Notes: generated from the sequence alone by a model not told the origin. Positions 11,701 through 23,828 are shown, numbered from the stretch's first letter. The stretch is 44,906 nucleotides of DNA from Acanthaster planci (GCF_001949145.1 NW_019091378.1:1335368-1380273); one strand, 5' to 3'. A program made the numbers and translations.

Positions 11701-13480
11701 TGCAATTTGCTAAAAATCTAAAGTACATATTTGTTATTCCTTTGAATATTACCATGCACAAATATAGCTTCTGCTTTTTGCCACATACGGTAAATACAAA
11801 GTTGTCTTCTTTTGATTAGAAAAAGGTATTCACTTCATCTTTCCCCATTGACAGTTGGCTTGAATTATGGAAATAGTTGTGTCAATAGATGTCTCTACTA
11901 ATTACGCCATACTCTGTTTATGTGTGTGCTTTCCTTTGTTGCTCCGTTGACCATGGGCTTCAACTGGCTTCGAAGGGAAGTACACATGTAAACAAAGTCT
12001 GATGTCATCAGTACACAAGCCTACTGGTTTCACTTCTAAACATTAATCTGTGTGCACGTCACACTCCTGAACCGTCATTGGTTGACATGTATAAAAACGC
12101 AGTTTGGACTTTGATATTCAAATATATCATATTAAAAAAACACATTAATATCGACCCGGATACCCCTATAAAATAGGTAAAGATGCATCAAAACTGTATC
12201 CGCCGGCCAGGTCTTGTTCCCAGCTGACACCCTGATGTGAGGCCATTCCAGGGATACAGCATATGACATGCATCTACCGTAAATAACCTCTTACAGAGGC
12301 AAGTTGGGGAAAAGTAAAAACAGCTTTTCAAATATTTTGTCCACAAATTCATCCTTAAAGAAGTTTACATAAAGCCAAAACCATAAGGTCAAATTACATG
12401 ATTTTGTTTTAAAAAGGAGTTTGGAGAACTGTATGCACCTCACTCAAATTCTGGAAAATGGCATATGATTTACATTAGTGGGATGTCCTAAAATCCCTTT
12501 CCCACACTTAAAAAATACACAGAGTTCACGGCACAGGTATATAACAGCCTGGTTGTATTTCCAACTGAAACCACAATGCAAGGCTGTTCAGGAGATCAAA
12601 CAAATTACATTCATCTACCTTAGGAACATTCATTTTTTCATCATTTTCATAAAAATGCAAAGAATACTCTTTCTGAACCCCCCCCCCTTCTCAGAGAGTA
12701 CAAACCCTTTCCCCAGAGTATGGTTTGCACAATCCTGAAAATGATGACAAAATGAATGGCCCTTAAATCCCTTTAAAAGAAAACAAACTGTAAAACTTAG
12801 CATGTGGCTTGTCTACATTTCTTTGTCAAACCTGACAAAACATCTTCCACAAGGTGTGTTAAAAATTACATTGAAACTGGAGGATCCAGTACTATAATGG
12901 CCAAAAAGTGGTGCAATCAAAGGCAAAATGAGTCATTTGACAGGACTTTTTCCTTCCTGACATCAATTCTTTCCAAGTTAGGACTGTAATGACTTTTGAA
13001 TCAAATGTCATACCAACACAGTGCTTTAGTGCTTTAAACTGTAGGAGAAAAATAAATCAATCAGGGTCATCAAAAGACTCATTTTGCTTGAAAACATCAA
13101 AAATAATAATTAAATCAAAGTAGGATACACCAATTTGTTTTGAAAAATTGACGTATCTCACTTTGATTCATAAAAATAAGTTGAGACATTGTGTCAAAGC
13201 AACAAATTTATCAAACCACTACCCCATTTCATCACTCAGAGAAAATTACCACCCTGATATAGGGCCATTCCAGAAATTTGGCACATTTACCTCAAAATTC
13301 CACCCATCAAAAGTACAGAAGTGACTTTTTTCACATCGATGGAGTTGTTGCTGAAACTTACTGAAATGGCTACATGATATTTGTGAAAATACAGTCACAC
13401 AAGAAAAAGAAACCATATTTTATGAGGTCAAGCTTCCTGGTATTCTTAGCATGGCTAATATCAATCAGTTTCAGAGCATG
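8780..13480. other. Long AT-rich stretch, no gene recognised
   Basis: About 4.7 kb with frequent stops in all frames, homopolymer A and T runs and TACATGTA words. It has no splice-bounded frame with protein character. It includes one short inverted-repeat element at 10,156-10,317 and a ttggacatcggtggtgacat-type triplication at about 10,680-10,735. It could be long 3' UTR or intron of an unseen minus-strand transcript, since TTTATT at about 8,818 reads as AATAAA on the minus strand, but nothing proves this. Confidence 0.35.
10156..10317. mobile_element. Short element with 16-bp terminal inverted repeats
   Basis: TGAACCAGGCGCGTGT at 10,156-10,171 is matched by its inverse ACACGCGCCTGGTTCA at 10,302-10,317. 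The 162-bp unit has no coding capacity. The perfect, GC-rich termini stand out in AT-rich surroundings. No clear target duplication is visible. Confidence 0.5.
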
Positions 13481-13489
13481 GCTGAGAGC

Positions 13490-14440
13490 AAGTTTTTGTG
13501 ATGAACAACCATGACGAACTACCACACATTTCCAACACGTACCGGCAGCGGCAGCAGGTGAAAAGATGGTGGAGAGGCGTCACTGCATAAAAAGCTCATC
13601 AGTTGGTACTAGATTGGAGATGAGGTGATAAAATATCACAGGTTGCCACTGTTATTTAGCCAAATGTCACTGTGCAAGTACAGGTCTCCATTTGCTGCTG
13701 GATGGAGTATATCCTGATAAACTATCACGTCACAGGACTCCATTTGTGCCTTTTGTGGGTGACTTCAAAAGTGCCAAAAGCCTCCGTTTGATTTTGGCTG
13801 GAGTGACGTCAGTTAATTGTCACAGTACTTTCTTTTAAACTGGCTAGCCAGATCTATGGTGATGATGAAGTTTTATATGGGTCTCCCATATTGGCTTGAG
13901 AGAGGTGTCATGGCGAGGAACTGTTGCAGGTAGCTGGAGAGATGCCATTGTGATGAACTATCACAGGTGTCCACTTGCCAATGGTTGATGTCACAGAGAT
14001 GAACTCTCATAATTCTCCCTTTGATACTGGCTGCAGAGAGGTCATGGTAATGAACTGTCATCTATGTGTCCACTTGCCGATGACTGGAGAGACGTCACAG
14101 AGATAAACTCTCACAGTTCTCCCTTTGCTACTGTCTGGAGAGATATTGCAATGAACTGTCCACCTGCTATTGACTGGAGATATGTCATAAATCATGACGA
14201 AGAGCCACATGTCTCCATTTTCTACTGAAGAGGTGTCAAGGTGATGAACTGTTAAATGTCCTCCAATTATATTTGCTGGAGGTTTGTTATGGTGATGGAC
14301 CATTACAGGTCTCCATATGCTACTGGGTGGATGCTCTCACCCACCGTTCACTACTAGTTCTTTTAACGAAGAGGTGCTGTTGTGATGAACTGTCTGCCAA
14401 GTCTGCATTTAGCACAGATAGAGGTCAGCATGACAAACTC
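13490..14440. repeat. Degenerate ~50-bp tandem repeat (old minisatellite)
   Basis: The phrase gTGATGAACTcTCACAGgtCTCCAtTTGCTACTGgcTGGAGAGATGTCA recurs in diverged form. The TGATGAACT or TGATAAACT core is found near 13,498, 13,716, 13,952, 13,998, 14,049, 14,102, 14,150, 14,243 and 14,293. Spacing in the best part is 46-53 bases. The left part (13,490-13,900) is more decayed. Minus-strand frames across it (13,873-14,303) are repeat translations and not evidence for a protein. Confidence 0.75.
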
Positions 14441-14459
14441 TTACATGCTTCAGGATAAA

Positions 14460-15370
14460 GCGACGTCTATGTGAAAAGAGTCCACATTTAATATCAAATC
14501 ACAGATGATCTGAGAGTTTGACATCAAACACACATGATGAGCACCATCTACTGTTTGGATGGGTTCAGCAGTTGACATGGTACCTCTCCACGTCTTTCTC
14601 AAACCAGCTTACAACATCTGAGCCATTTTCACTTGTATTTCAGTAGCAAAGCAACTTTTGGTTTCTAATAGTAGATTCATTTCACAAAGATATGTTGGAA
14701 CCACAGCTAGACCTCAACAAACATGGTTTCTTTTCATTGCACACCTGTAGGAGTAGGTTCAAATAAATTCTCAAGGACAAAAAGAAAGCTAACATCCTAA
14801 ACTTTTAAAAAGCATTTAATATGCTCCCTAAATTCCAAAAAGTAAAAATTCACTCCCTCAAGACAAATTCAATTTCCCTAGAGTTTCTGTTGGAAGAGGT
14901 TCTTTCTCAAATGCTTTGTTCTAAATTTAAAGTCATTTTCACATTATTGCATCTAGTGTTCAATTTTACTCTTGAATTTAGGGAGTTAATACATATTCCT
15001 GCAAGTATACATGTACTGAGACAGTGTAGTAAGATGGACTCAGGGGTCAATGTTTTTTTGGAAATAACTTTTAACAATACTCTGCCAGAAAAGAAACATG
15101 GCTAAAGTCCTCATATTTAAGAGGAAAATGGTTTTGCACTAAAATCCACACACCATGTAGCAATGTATTCATGTCTGAAGTGATTAAGTTTGACAAATGA
15201 GGAAAACAAATTTCAATGTAATTTGCTATGGCCCTTTAACTGACCTCCAGTTTTGAATCCTCCAATTTCAACATAGTGTTTGTGCACACCCTAGTGGATT
15301 GAGTACAGGCAATACAATTTTGGTAAGGAAAACAGAATAGAGAATCATTTGAGCATAAGCATTTGTTTTA
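14460..15370. other. AT-rich intergenic, nothing recognised
   Basis: No frame with protein character, no repeat structure and no RNA-gene hallmark seen. A chance open frame at 14,821-15,105 on the plus strand has an AT-driven composition. Confidence 0.35.
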
Positions 15371-15375
15371 AATTA

Positions 15376-15532
15376 GGGAGCGTTTCATAATTGTTGAAGG
15401 CGGTATTTACTGCGGTACCGCTGTTTTTTTTAGCGGCACCGCACTAGTTACCCAAAAGGGCTTAATGCTGGTATCGCAAAAATACAGCGGTACCGCAGTA
15501 AATACCGCCTTCTGCAATTATGAAAAGTTCCC
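15376..15532. mobile_element. 157-bp MITE with ~48-bp terminal inverted repeats and TTA target duplication
   Basis: The left terminus begins GGGAGCGTTTCATAATTG and the right terminus, inverted, begins GGGAACTTTTCATAATTG. Both continue with AAGGCGGTATTTACTGCGG and TACCGCTG. The unit is flanked by TTA on both sides (15,373-15,375 and 15,533-15,535). A 3-bp TWA target duplication and GGG termini are typical of PIF/Harbinger-type non-autonomous elements. The arms would fold into a long hairpin. There is no internal gene. Confidence 0.8.
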
Positions 15533-15539
15533 TTACACT

Positions 15540-16530
15540 AATTAGCAATTTTATGCCAACAAAATACAAACACCCTGGTAATGATAAACCCATTAATACC
15601 ATCCCATTAATAATGAAATACAATTAAAGTTCTCAGGTGGGCATGTTTCTTTTTATTGAAAAGATCATGGAATTGTCAAATGATTCATTCTGGAAAGAAT
15701 TAGAAATCAAATACAAAAGCAAAGAGCAAAATTGACCGACAAAAACATGCTTTTTTTGTTCATTTTGGTGTTCTTGTCAACAAAATGATTTTGTTTTGGT
15801 ATCAGAAATACTTTCCATTGATGTCTCAAAGGGACAACAGATTGCAAACAAATGCTTTCTTATTTTCTACAAATCCCTTAACCCTCACAGCCCTCAATCC
15901 TCCAATTTCAACACGATTTTCATTTTGGGTTAATGATTTTTTTTCAATTCCAGTTTTATATGGGTCATTCTCTAAACCTGGGGTCCAAAAGTGACATTTT
16001 GGGTGTCCCTGTTACACCTGACTTATTTAACATGGAAATATTATTTGTTCAGCATTTAATCTGCATTACTGAATCACTCTTGGAAATTTAAGAATGTGCT
16101 CTGAACTTACAAAATTGCACGTAAGATTTGACAGGGACCTGAAAGAAAACTAGACCCCAAATCTATAGAACGGCCCATACACACCAGTTATACATTCCTG
16201 AACAGGTGAGGGTCTATTTTGAGAAAAGGCTTTATCCAGCCTTCCTTTGAGGTATGATGTAAAGTAAAATCTTGCCCTTTGTTCAAAATATTTTATCCAA
16301 ATGGATAATTTTTTCCATCTCTTACACAGAGAGAATTATTCTTTTTAATATGGGTATTTCTTTCTGAACGTGATGGTAGTTTTTTTTATCTTAATGACAA
16401 GTTTTATTCCAATAAAATGGTCTTGGATACCCACATAATGTCCAGACAATATGTACAGCCAAAATGCTGTCTGAAAACAACTATTTTTCTGTTTTACAGC
16501 AGTTCCAATTTCAGTTTTTAAAAAAGGTGA
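15540..16530. other. AT-rich intergenic, nothing recognised
   Basis: Frequent stops in all frames. The phrase CCTCCAATTTCAACA occurs at both about 15,259 and 15,900 in similar context (ccctcaatcctccaatttcaaca), a short direct repeat of unknown origin. Confidence 0.3.
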
Positions 16531-16533
16531 ATT

Positions 16534-16697
16534 GGAAAGAGTTCCATATACAAACATTACTCATTTTCATTGCAGTGGTTTATTAGCCATTAGAAAGTGA
16601 TAAAATGTCCTAAAAAGTCCATTTCATACAGTGGCAATCGCATCTCATTGGATTTGTGCACAGAGTGTGGAGTGATGTCTGTATATGGAACTCTTTC
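16534..16697. mobile_element. MITE-like element, family B, copy 1
   Basis: The left end is GGAAAGAGTTCCATATACAA and the right end, inverted, is GAAAGAGTTCCATATACAGA, giving ~20-bp terminal inverted repeats around 164 bp. The same termini bound the copies at 17,676-17,880 and 39,454-39,645. No coding capacity. Confidence 0.65.
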
Positions 16698-17037
16698 AAA
16701 ATTGAAATAAAATAAAACAAATGCCAATTGTTTGCTCTCTTACATTTCTGTATAAAGCCCAAGTTGTAGCCTCAGAGCACCCTCCCCCAAAAGGCCAACA
16801 GGTTGAATGGAAAAAAATCTAAAATTTGAGCTGCCGAAAACAAATCCCCCCCCAAAAAAGACAATTGGTTCTAGAACCACTCTTGTTGCAGTGAATGTGA
16901 GGTGTTCCAATATAGAACTCTTGCCAAAAACAAATAAAATCGTTTGTTTGGAAGGCAACTCCAAGGCAACTTGCTTTCCAATTTAGCCTTACACAGTTGT
17001 TCAACACATACTGTAAGTTTCAATAAGCCACTTGCGA

Positions 17038-17331
17038 GTTAAATTTGAATAAAATCTGGTACACTGTGTTATCTGATTGCACAGAAACGTACAATTTGAA
17101 TTCCCCAGACTAAAGACGCTGTTGCTATTTGCCGTGAATGGACTGGCTCCTTTGTGCCGTTCTTATCCATTGAGAACAGTGTATTGTTGCAAGACGTCTC
17201 TTCAGTAACTAAGCAAAAGCTTGACCCAAATCACGAGGTATAGCAACAGCGGTTTTAGTGAGGAGAATTCAAGTTGTTATGTACACGTGAATTTGAAGAA
17301 CTCAGTGTACCAGATTTTATTCAAATTTAAC
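17038..17331. mobile_element. ~294-bp foldback element with ~90-bp inverted arms
   Basis: The left arm begins GTTAAATTTGAATAAAATCT and the right arm carries its inverse up to 17,331. Matching continues through GGTACACTG, then ttgaatTC and GCTGTTGCTAT with small indels. The right arm is abutted by a second inverted pair: AACCCTCCT at 17,328 with AGGAGGGTT near 17,473, plus ...cagtcaaaatcagtcaaa near 17,375 against tttttgactgtttttgactg near 17,436. The region therefore looks like nested insertions. Confidence 0.65.
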
Positions 17332-17675
17332 CCTCCTATGCTAAGATGCATTCTTAACAAAGTTGTCATATCAGTCAAAATCAGTCAAATTTCCCGTACG
17401 TGTCTGTGTACTGGGGGAAATCAATTGGAATGCATTTTTGACTGTTTTTGACTGTTAAAACAGAAGGAGGGTTAACTCGAAATTGCTTATTGACTACACT
17501 GAGATTAGGCCGATTAAAGTTAATTCCTTGTTTATCATCACTGCCCAACCAGATTTTTCCTACTGCCCCAACTTTTTTGATATTTGATATTTCTAACTTT
17601 GTAACAAATTTTCAGCACTTTTTTTAAACTTGCAGATGTGCCTGCACCACCAAAATTGTCTTGCGTTTTTTTATT

Positions 17676-17880
17676 CAGAAAGAGATCTATATATGGACAC
17701 CACTTGACACCCCATGTACCAACCCAATAAGACTGGTCTGAAAAATTCCAAGTGTTTTCTAAGTAAACGACTTGGTGTTTTCCCTCCTAGATTGAACTTT
17801 TTTGGACATGTTTTTGCTTTCTGAAGGATACCAGGTCAGTGTAGGGAATAATTACTGGTATCCATATATGCAACTCTTCC
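17676..17880. mobile_element. MITE-like element, family B, copy 2
   Basis: The termini AGAAAGAGATCTATATATGG and, inverted, GGAAGAGTTGCATATATGG are diverged forms of the family B ends. The interior shares GAACTTTTTTGGACATG, TTTTGCTTTCTGA and GGGAATAATTA with the copy at 39,454-39,645 in the same orientation. Confidence 0.65.
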
Positions 17881-19190
17881 CCTCTTCTCGTCTTGCCCTC
17901 AACCGTGACCAATTAATTTGATCATGCTGTTATGATATATGGAACACTCAAGTATTAAAATACTGTACAAGAGAGGTAATTTTTAGACTGATCTGAAAAG
18001 TCTAGAAAATGCTTATTTGAAATATTCAATATCACATATCAAAAATATAACTTTGAGTGATGATAAAGAAGGAATTAATTTTAATCTGCCTTATACATGT
18101 CACTGGGATACAATGTACACATGGCAAAAAGCAAAAACCATTTCTTTGCTTCAATCATCCTAATACCACTTTCCTACCTGAATGAAAATGTGACAGAAAT
18201 GCAGTGCAAAGCAATACAAACTTAACACCAGAATGGAATGATGCAAGTTTCCTATTTTTCCGAATCATATCTTCAAGATAGTGGTCAAGCAATGTCAACA
18301 TCCATTGCAACTGCGATATTTGGGCCCTTTTGGGCAGTACTGAACTTTGCAAAAATCCCCAACTGAGGCAATAATGGGAATAATTATGAGGGCTGAGTTA
18401 GTTACCGCTCAGAAAATCCTTGATAATGCAAATGAGCTGGGTTGGCTATTAAAATTTAAAAAAAATGAAAATGAGAAAGTACTTCTTTGTATGATTGAGC
18501 ATTTCAGGACAGTTCTAACCCTGACAAAACATTTCTGTTATTTGGTAACGACGCTGTAATTTTAACACCTCTTAGTTTAAGCTGAAATGTGTCATATTGT
18601 CCTTCCAGGTCTCCTGGCTTGCACATGTTGCGTATGCAGTTTTGTAATTCTTATGCTTCTCTTTGAACTTAAGACAAATCTTTGAATTTATGTTACCAAC
18701 CTCACAAACTTCAACAGTCCAACTGAATCCTTAAAGTATGTGAACCATATGATTATATGTTATATTCGATTATCTATGATTATCTTCCTTTTTTGCAGGA
18801 TGAAGCAATGAATTTTTGTAGGGTGTAAAGATTAATACATGAAAAATTAATTCCTGGCTCGGAATTCTTCATTCACAAAATATTTAGGTTGAGATCTTCT
18901 AATCTCAGCATATTTTTTCAAAAGCATTAACAAATCAAAAAGTCAAGGAAAAAACTTGTCAAGCATTAATGTCTCAATTTCCATTTCATTTTTCCTTTGC
19001 TGTTTTGCATCCACTCAACTTGAAAAACCTGATAAATCAATTTGACTCGAGTTTTGCTTTTTTGCAAATCAGTTAAATTCTGGCCCTTTTTTCTGCTGCA
19101 TTACACATTCGTTTATGTAAAAAAAAACATGATTTTTGTGTGCATTTAGAATCCATTTTTTCTAGGTCTGTGCCCTTAAGGCTGCATCAC
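17881..19190. other. AT-rich intergenic, no gene recognised
   Basis: A minus-strand open stretch at 18,155-18,352 (LQWMLTLLDHYLEDMIRKN...) has some protein-like character but matches nothing known. Its borders are ambiguous, so it is not annotated as an exon. Nothing else is visible. Confidence 0.3.
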
Positions 19191-19339
19191 TGGCCGTGGC
19201 TGTACAAAGCATTCACTTACCTTTGGAACTCACCTTGTGTTGCAGAACAGAGAACTTACGGGAGAAGCAGCTATACCTTTGTCAACCGTTGTTTCTCAGT
19301 GGAAGATGGAACAACATTTCCGGAGGGATAATTTCTGCG

Positions 19340-19800
19340 AGCTTTTGTCGGTTGCAACTCACAGAGGTGCCAACTAGTAGCAAGAGGCCGACGCCATGTT
19401 GTCACTTTTGTGGGATACGGGGAGCGATGCTCTTAAAAATGGAGTCCCGCCCACGGCCGCGTGCTAGCGCTAGCATCATGCAGTACGGTCCATGCACGAA
19501 ATGCACATTCCAAGCTACAATTACGTTTTTGTGTTTTATAATAATATGCAAGCCAACCACACCTAAGAACGCTGAATTCCAAACGAATTGCCCGCCACAG
19601 CTGACGATGACCAATCAGCTCCGTTCACTCTCGAGAATTAGAATATGCATTAGTTTTCCCGATCTTGTAGAAAACTTCAAAGTGCATGAGGGGAGTGTCC
19701 GAATCGCTTGTCTAGAGCTAGGTCTAGGTCTTCACTCCATTGGAAATGCGTGCAGACGCGGAGACAATAGACCTAGCCCTAGCTCTGGAAGCCCGTTCTG
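19340..19800. promoter_or_regulatory. CpG-richer block, possible unannotated promoter
   Basis: In otherwise CpG-poor sequence this block has dense CpG (cccgcccacggccgcgtgctagcgctagc at 19,445-19,473, cgatcttg, tgcagacgcggag). On the minus strand it is followed by good splice-donor contexts at about 19,232 (ACAAG|GTGAGT) and 19,219 (CAAAG|GTAAGT). That would suit a noncoding first exon of a leftward transcript. An inverted pair at 19,711-19,731 and 19,769-19,788 (gagctaggtctaggtc and inverse) lies inside. No coding start is supported: the ATGGCGTCGGCC on the minus strand near 19,400 meets a stop after seven codons. Confidence 0.25.
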
Positions 19801-20169
19801 GGCGTTAATTGAGGCTATCGCGACTATGAAAAGAATTCAGTGAGATGTATGATGTTCTCCGAATCACGCCAACAAATAAGAGGCGGGAATTAAAGGGAAA
19901 CATCAATTAACGTGCCAAAACGCTGAAAATATCATACTCACAATATTTTGCAATTCAACAACGGCGCTGAAATTATTTTAGATATGCACAAACACATGTA
20001 CTGTATTTAAAAGTATTATATCCAATGTTATGAGAAACCATGCAAATTTATTGCTGCGTTACACGATAAAACAGAAGTTGATTGTAGCAAAACTTAAAAA
20101 CCAAATCGACCCAACCTGATCCGGAAACAGAACCATTGTTTTTTACGCAGTTGTCACATTTATATGGCT

Positions 20170-20223
20170 GGGTCCCTCCCTCTTTTTGGGTCCCTCCCTC
20201 TTTTTGGGTCCCTCCCTCTTTTT
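20170..20223 (+). repeat. Three exact copies of an 18-bp tandem repeat
   Basis: GGGTCCCTCCCTCTTTTT is repeated three times head to tail without a mismatch, so it is young or polymorphic. The strand is strongly pyrimidine-biased. It is followed by a C-rich stretch at 20,248-20,295. Confidence 0.9.
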
Positions 20224-22420
20224 CCGCTTATTTGGTGAAACAAAAGGGGGAAGTGTGCCCCCACGCCCCCGGTCCACCCCCGCTTCCACCCAAAGGGCCA
20301 GCAAATGGTAGGAGGGACAGCCCTGTCAGAAGCCGGTCAATGTGCGGACCGCATTATCCTGCTGGATCAAACGCGGCCAACCAACCTAACAACCACTCCT
20401 ATAAACAAGTTGGCAATATTTTCAGGTGCTGTCGCTGTTATTTCGCTCAAATCACATTGCGCTCAAGCAGGCGGCATAGCCAGCGATTTGTTTGCTTTTT
20501 GTAAAATCAAGAATTTTTTTCTTCAGGGATCTTTTCAGATTACAGGCAATACATGCACTAATAATCAAGTTAGATGATAGTTCATGTGCAAGTACATAGC
20601 TTATTCAGTGCTTTTAATAAAACCACAGACAGATATGATACCCCACTCTTGCAGTTAATTATGATTTAGGCTGTACTTTCCCTTTTTTGCGTAAATTGTA
20701 CAATCTGTTTCGCTGTCTCAGACTTGTTTCTATTATCAGCTTCCCGTTGCCTTTAACTATCCCCATCCTGTTATCCGCCACTTGTCACATGCCTCCCCGC
20801 AAGTCCTGCGCAAGTCCTGCGCAAGTCCTGCATTGATGATCTGTTCAATAACTTTCTGATGATAATTTCCTTACAGCTATGAGATGCTCGTGTCTCGCTG
20901 CCGGACAGAAGAGGACAGTGTGTAACGTCTCATGATTTGGACTTCAATCACTGATGGTTGCAAAGATGGTTGCTGTATCTCGTTTTGGTCGTAACCGGTC
21001 CTGGTCTCTCTACATAACTGACGAATGGAAAACGGTTTTCAGGAAGTTTGGAAAGAATATATTAACTTTATTGTGCAGTTATTTATAACAGTTTCCAAAT
21101 CACTCATGACAGTAAAAAGATCATTTTATGGTAAACTGAGTTCAAATTTTAGACAAGTAGCCTTCCATGCAGTGTCATAACTTTATAAAACAGAGCAGTA
21201 TTGCTCAGATACATTTTTGGCATGTCAAAGTTTGAAAGGGACCATCACTCCTTTCCACTATCCTAACAAACACAGACGCTTGGGTCAAGGTACAAGAAGC
21301 AGTCTCCCGTTTCAGAGAATTGTCTCTATTACATTCAGGTGAGGATAAAGACAAATTCCATAAGTAAACACGTTTTACATGCAACAAGATCAAGGCATTT
21401 AAATAAAATAACGAACATGCACTCATCTGAATAATGTAAAAGATAGTCATCTAAGTTCATTAAAACCATCTTAATGGACACGTCTTTTTCTTGTCATGAT
21501 AATTTGCATGACAATCTGCTTCTTAAATAATTTCAATAACAGTCCTGACAGTAGAAATCGTTTTTCAATTTTCTTTCCAATCTGGACTTTTTCTTCAGTA
21601 TTGACTTCACACGTAAAACACACTACAATCTCTTTGATCTGTCAAAACAAATACAAAAAGGAAGAAAAATGAATTCACAGAGGAAACAGGAAAAGGCAGT
21701 GCAGAGGCTTGCATGTGCTGAATGTACCAGTATGTATATGTACCTATCTGCACATACTGTTCACAAACTTCAAAAATATTTTGCAACCAGTAAATAGTGA
21801 ATATTGCCAAGTAAGTTGATTTGACCCTGGATTTATACAAATGAGCATCGCCACAGAAGAAATTTAAAATGACTGGCTCACTACCTATATCTTAATTCTT
21901 CAATGAAATATTCTGAATACTTCCGTATTTGCCAGACGAAGTACAAGAAGTTCCCATAAAACACAATTTGGAAAGTGACTCCTCAGTGATACAGTTCAGA
22001 TTCAGATCATTCCATTTCAAGAAGTTTACTTTCACAGACAGGATTTTTGTTTGGACAAAAAAATTGCAATTCACAGAAAATTGACTTGTTCCCATTTCAA
22101 AGTATTTGTGATTGACAAATTGATCTTCTCAGAGGCAGGAGTCAAGCCTTTGAATACAGAATACCCTGCCGGTGTTATCTGAAATTGGGACCCTACAAAA
22201 TCCAGTCTCTTTCTCGCCATATGGGATCCTAGCCTCACAAACCTTTGTTACAATGTAGGTGTCATGATGTGTGTGCAGTCTTGTATCTCAGTTTATTTGT
22301 CACTGAGTTCAAGTTTTACAAAACACTGGCACTTGACCAGCTGAGCTGCTCATCAGAACTGTATATCAAACTGTAAAGTTCTTGAGGCAGTCACTCACCA
22401 GCAGGCATGAGACCATGCAT
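20224..22420. other. Intergenic, no firm gene
   Basis: A pyrimidine-rich acceptor at about 20,866-20,877 (TTTCCTTACAG) is followed by a short frame YEMLVSRCRTEEDSV and a stop. It could be a terminal exon but nothing upstream supports it. An 11-bp repeat lies at 20,799-20,831. The remainder, up to 22,420, is AT-rich and featureless. Confidence 0.3.
20799..20831 (+). repeat. 11-bp tandem repeat, three copies
   Basis: GCAAGTCCTGC is repeated three times exactly. Short and local. Confidence 0.85.
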
Positions 22421-22426
22421 GTAGGC

Positions 22427-22621
22427 GGAGCCCAATTTCATGGAGACACTAAAAAGCAGATAACATCATTCAGACAAATCTATATTCAGCAGGGAACTAC
22501 TCACAAACAATAATGAATATACATAACACACAAACTTTTAGCTAGTAACCAGTTTCTGCTAAGTAAATATTTTCAGTGCTTTGCACATTTCTGAGCTAAG
22601 CAACTCCATTAAATTGGCTCC
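22427..22621. mobile_element. MITE-like element, family A, copy 2
   Basis: It begins GGAGCCCAATTTCATGGAG and ends with the inverse of GGAGCCAATTTAATGGAGTT, ~24-bp terminal inverted repeats around 195 bp. The termini match family A copies at 6,373 and 26,450. The interior is different or truncated. Confidence 0.6.
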
Positions 22622-23822
22622 AGATGGCCACCGAGCATATTTCCAGAATATCCCAAAGCTAAGGAAATGCTTAGCAGAACAGTTCTACAGTGTATTATGG
22701 GAATTCGGTCAATATCTCCGAGAGAATTGTGTGTGCTGAGCTATGTGCAAGTCTCCAAATAATACAATGCAGCAATAATGTATAGTAGGATACCATCTGC
22801 CAAGATGGGCTACATGTGCATGTATGAAGCTGTGAAGTGGCTACTTTGAGGCAAAAACTTAGTGGTGCTCCGTACTACTGTGAACCCATGGGTTCCATAT
22901 GTTGGGGGGTACAAATCTACATTGAAATACATGTAAATCTTACCATACACAGACTTGACAATGGCAGTTTTGACAAGACAAATATAAAGTTCTATAGACT
23001 GTGTCATAATTATATTATAATGATATAATGGTATAAACTGAGGATTCTGCCAGAAAAGCAGAAGGTCAAATCATCCTGATACAGAAGGTCCAGGAAACAT
23101 AAGGTGCAATGCACGACACTAATCTGTTGCTTAACTTAGATTTATGGCAGTTCATTTACAAGTGTTTCTCAAACATTGACTTTCAAAAATTGCATGCTTT
23201 ATTCTACGGTCTCTTCTACAGAAATGCATGCATCCTGGACAAGAGTTCCTACATGTACATATGGCCTTTTCATACAATGATAAACTTTGCAAGTTTACTT
23301 TCTCGCAGCCATGTAATAATGCATTTGAAATGTTTACGGACCAACAAGTGTTTAATGGTTTCTAAAAAAATATGACACTGAAAAAAGTGCCCTTTACCTC
23401 TTGTACACTTAATTCAATAGACCAGTCCTTGGAGACACCATCACTGCAGTGGCATAACAAGCAAGAATGTTGCACATGTTCTGGAACTTCTTGTAAATAC
23501 CATAAATGTGGAAGAGGCATTGAATGCATACGCACTGACTGAGCGTGAACATACACAGGCTAGTTTCAGTGAAGAATATAACTGGTAGTTAACTGAAATT
23601 CGACCAAAGCTGCCCAAATGATAGGTGGTTGCGACCATCTCTTCAATCAGTTGGAACCAGGCCATGAAGTATGGCCATAATGCTGGTTACCAATGGCCTA
23701 TTTCATTTCTCAGTACAAAGGGAACCTATGAAAACAACTGTGTGAGACGTCATCGACCACGAATGCTGCAAGAGTTGCAGCAAATAGCAAAATGTGATTG
23801 ACGTTGAGATAATGCAACATAG

Positions 23823-23828
23823 TTTATT
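23823..23828 (-). terminator. Likely polyadenylation signal of NAXD
   Basis: TTTATT on the plus strand reads AATAAA on the minus strand, 167 bases downstream of the NAXD stop codon. It is the first canonical hexamer seen after the stop. Confidence 0.5.

Noticed and set aside
13873-14303. Two minus-strand frames with repeated peptide phrases
   Set aside because: They are translations of the ~50-bp tandem array; the unit length is not a fixed multiple of three.
18155-18352. Possible minus-strand exon (LQWMLTLLDHYLEDMIRKN)
   Set aside because: Protein-like in character, but the AG|GT at its end can be read as donor or acceptor, no neighbouring exon continues it and no family is recognised.
19196-19843. 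215-codon plus-strand frame
   Set aside because: It starts without ATG, runs through the CpG-rich block and an inverted repeat, and its residues show no domain or conservation pattern. Likely open because of base composition.
20878-20924. Possible plus-strand terminal exon (YEMLVSRCRTEEDSV, stop)
   Set aside because: The acceptor is good, but only 15 codons remain, no upstream exon was found and no polyadenylation signal lies close behind.
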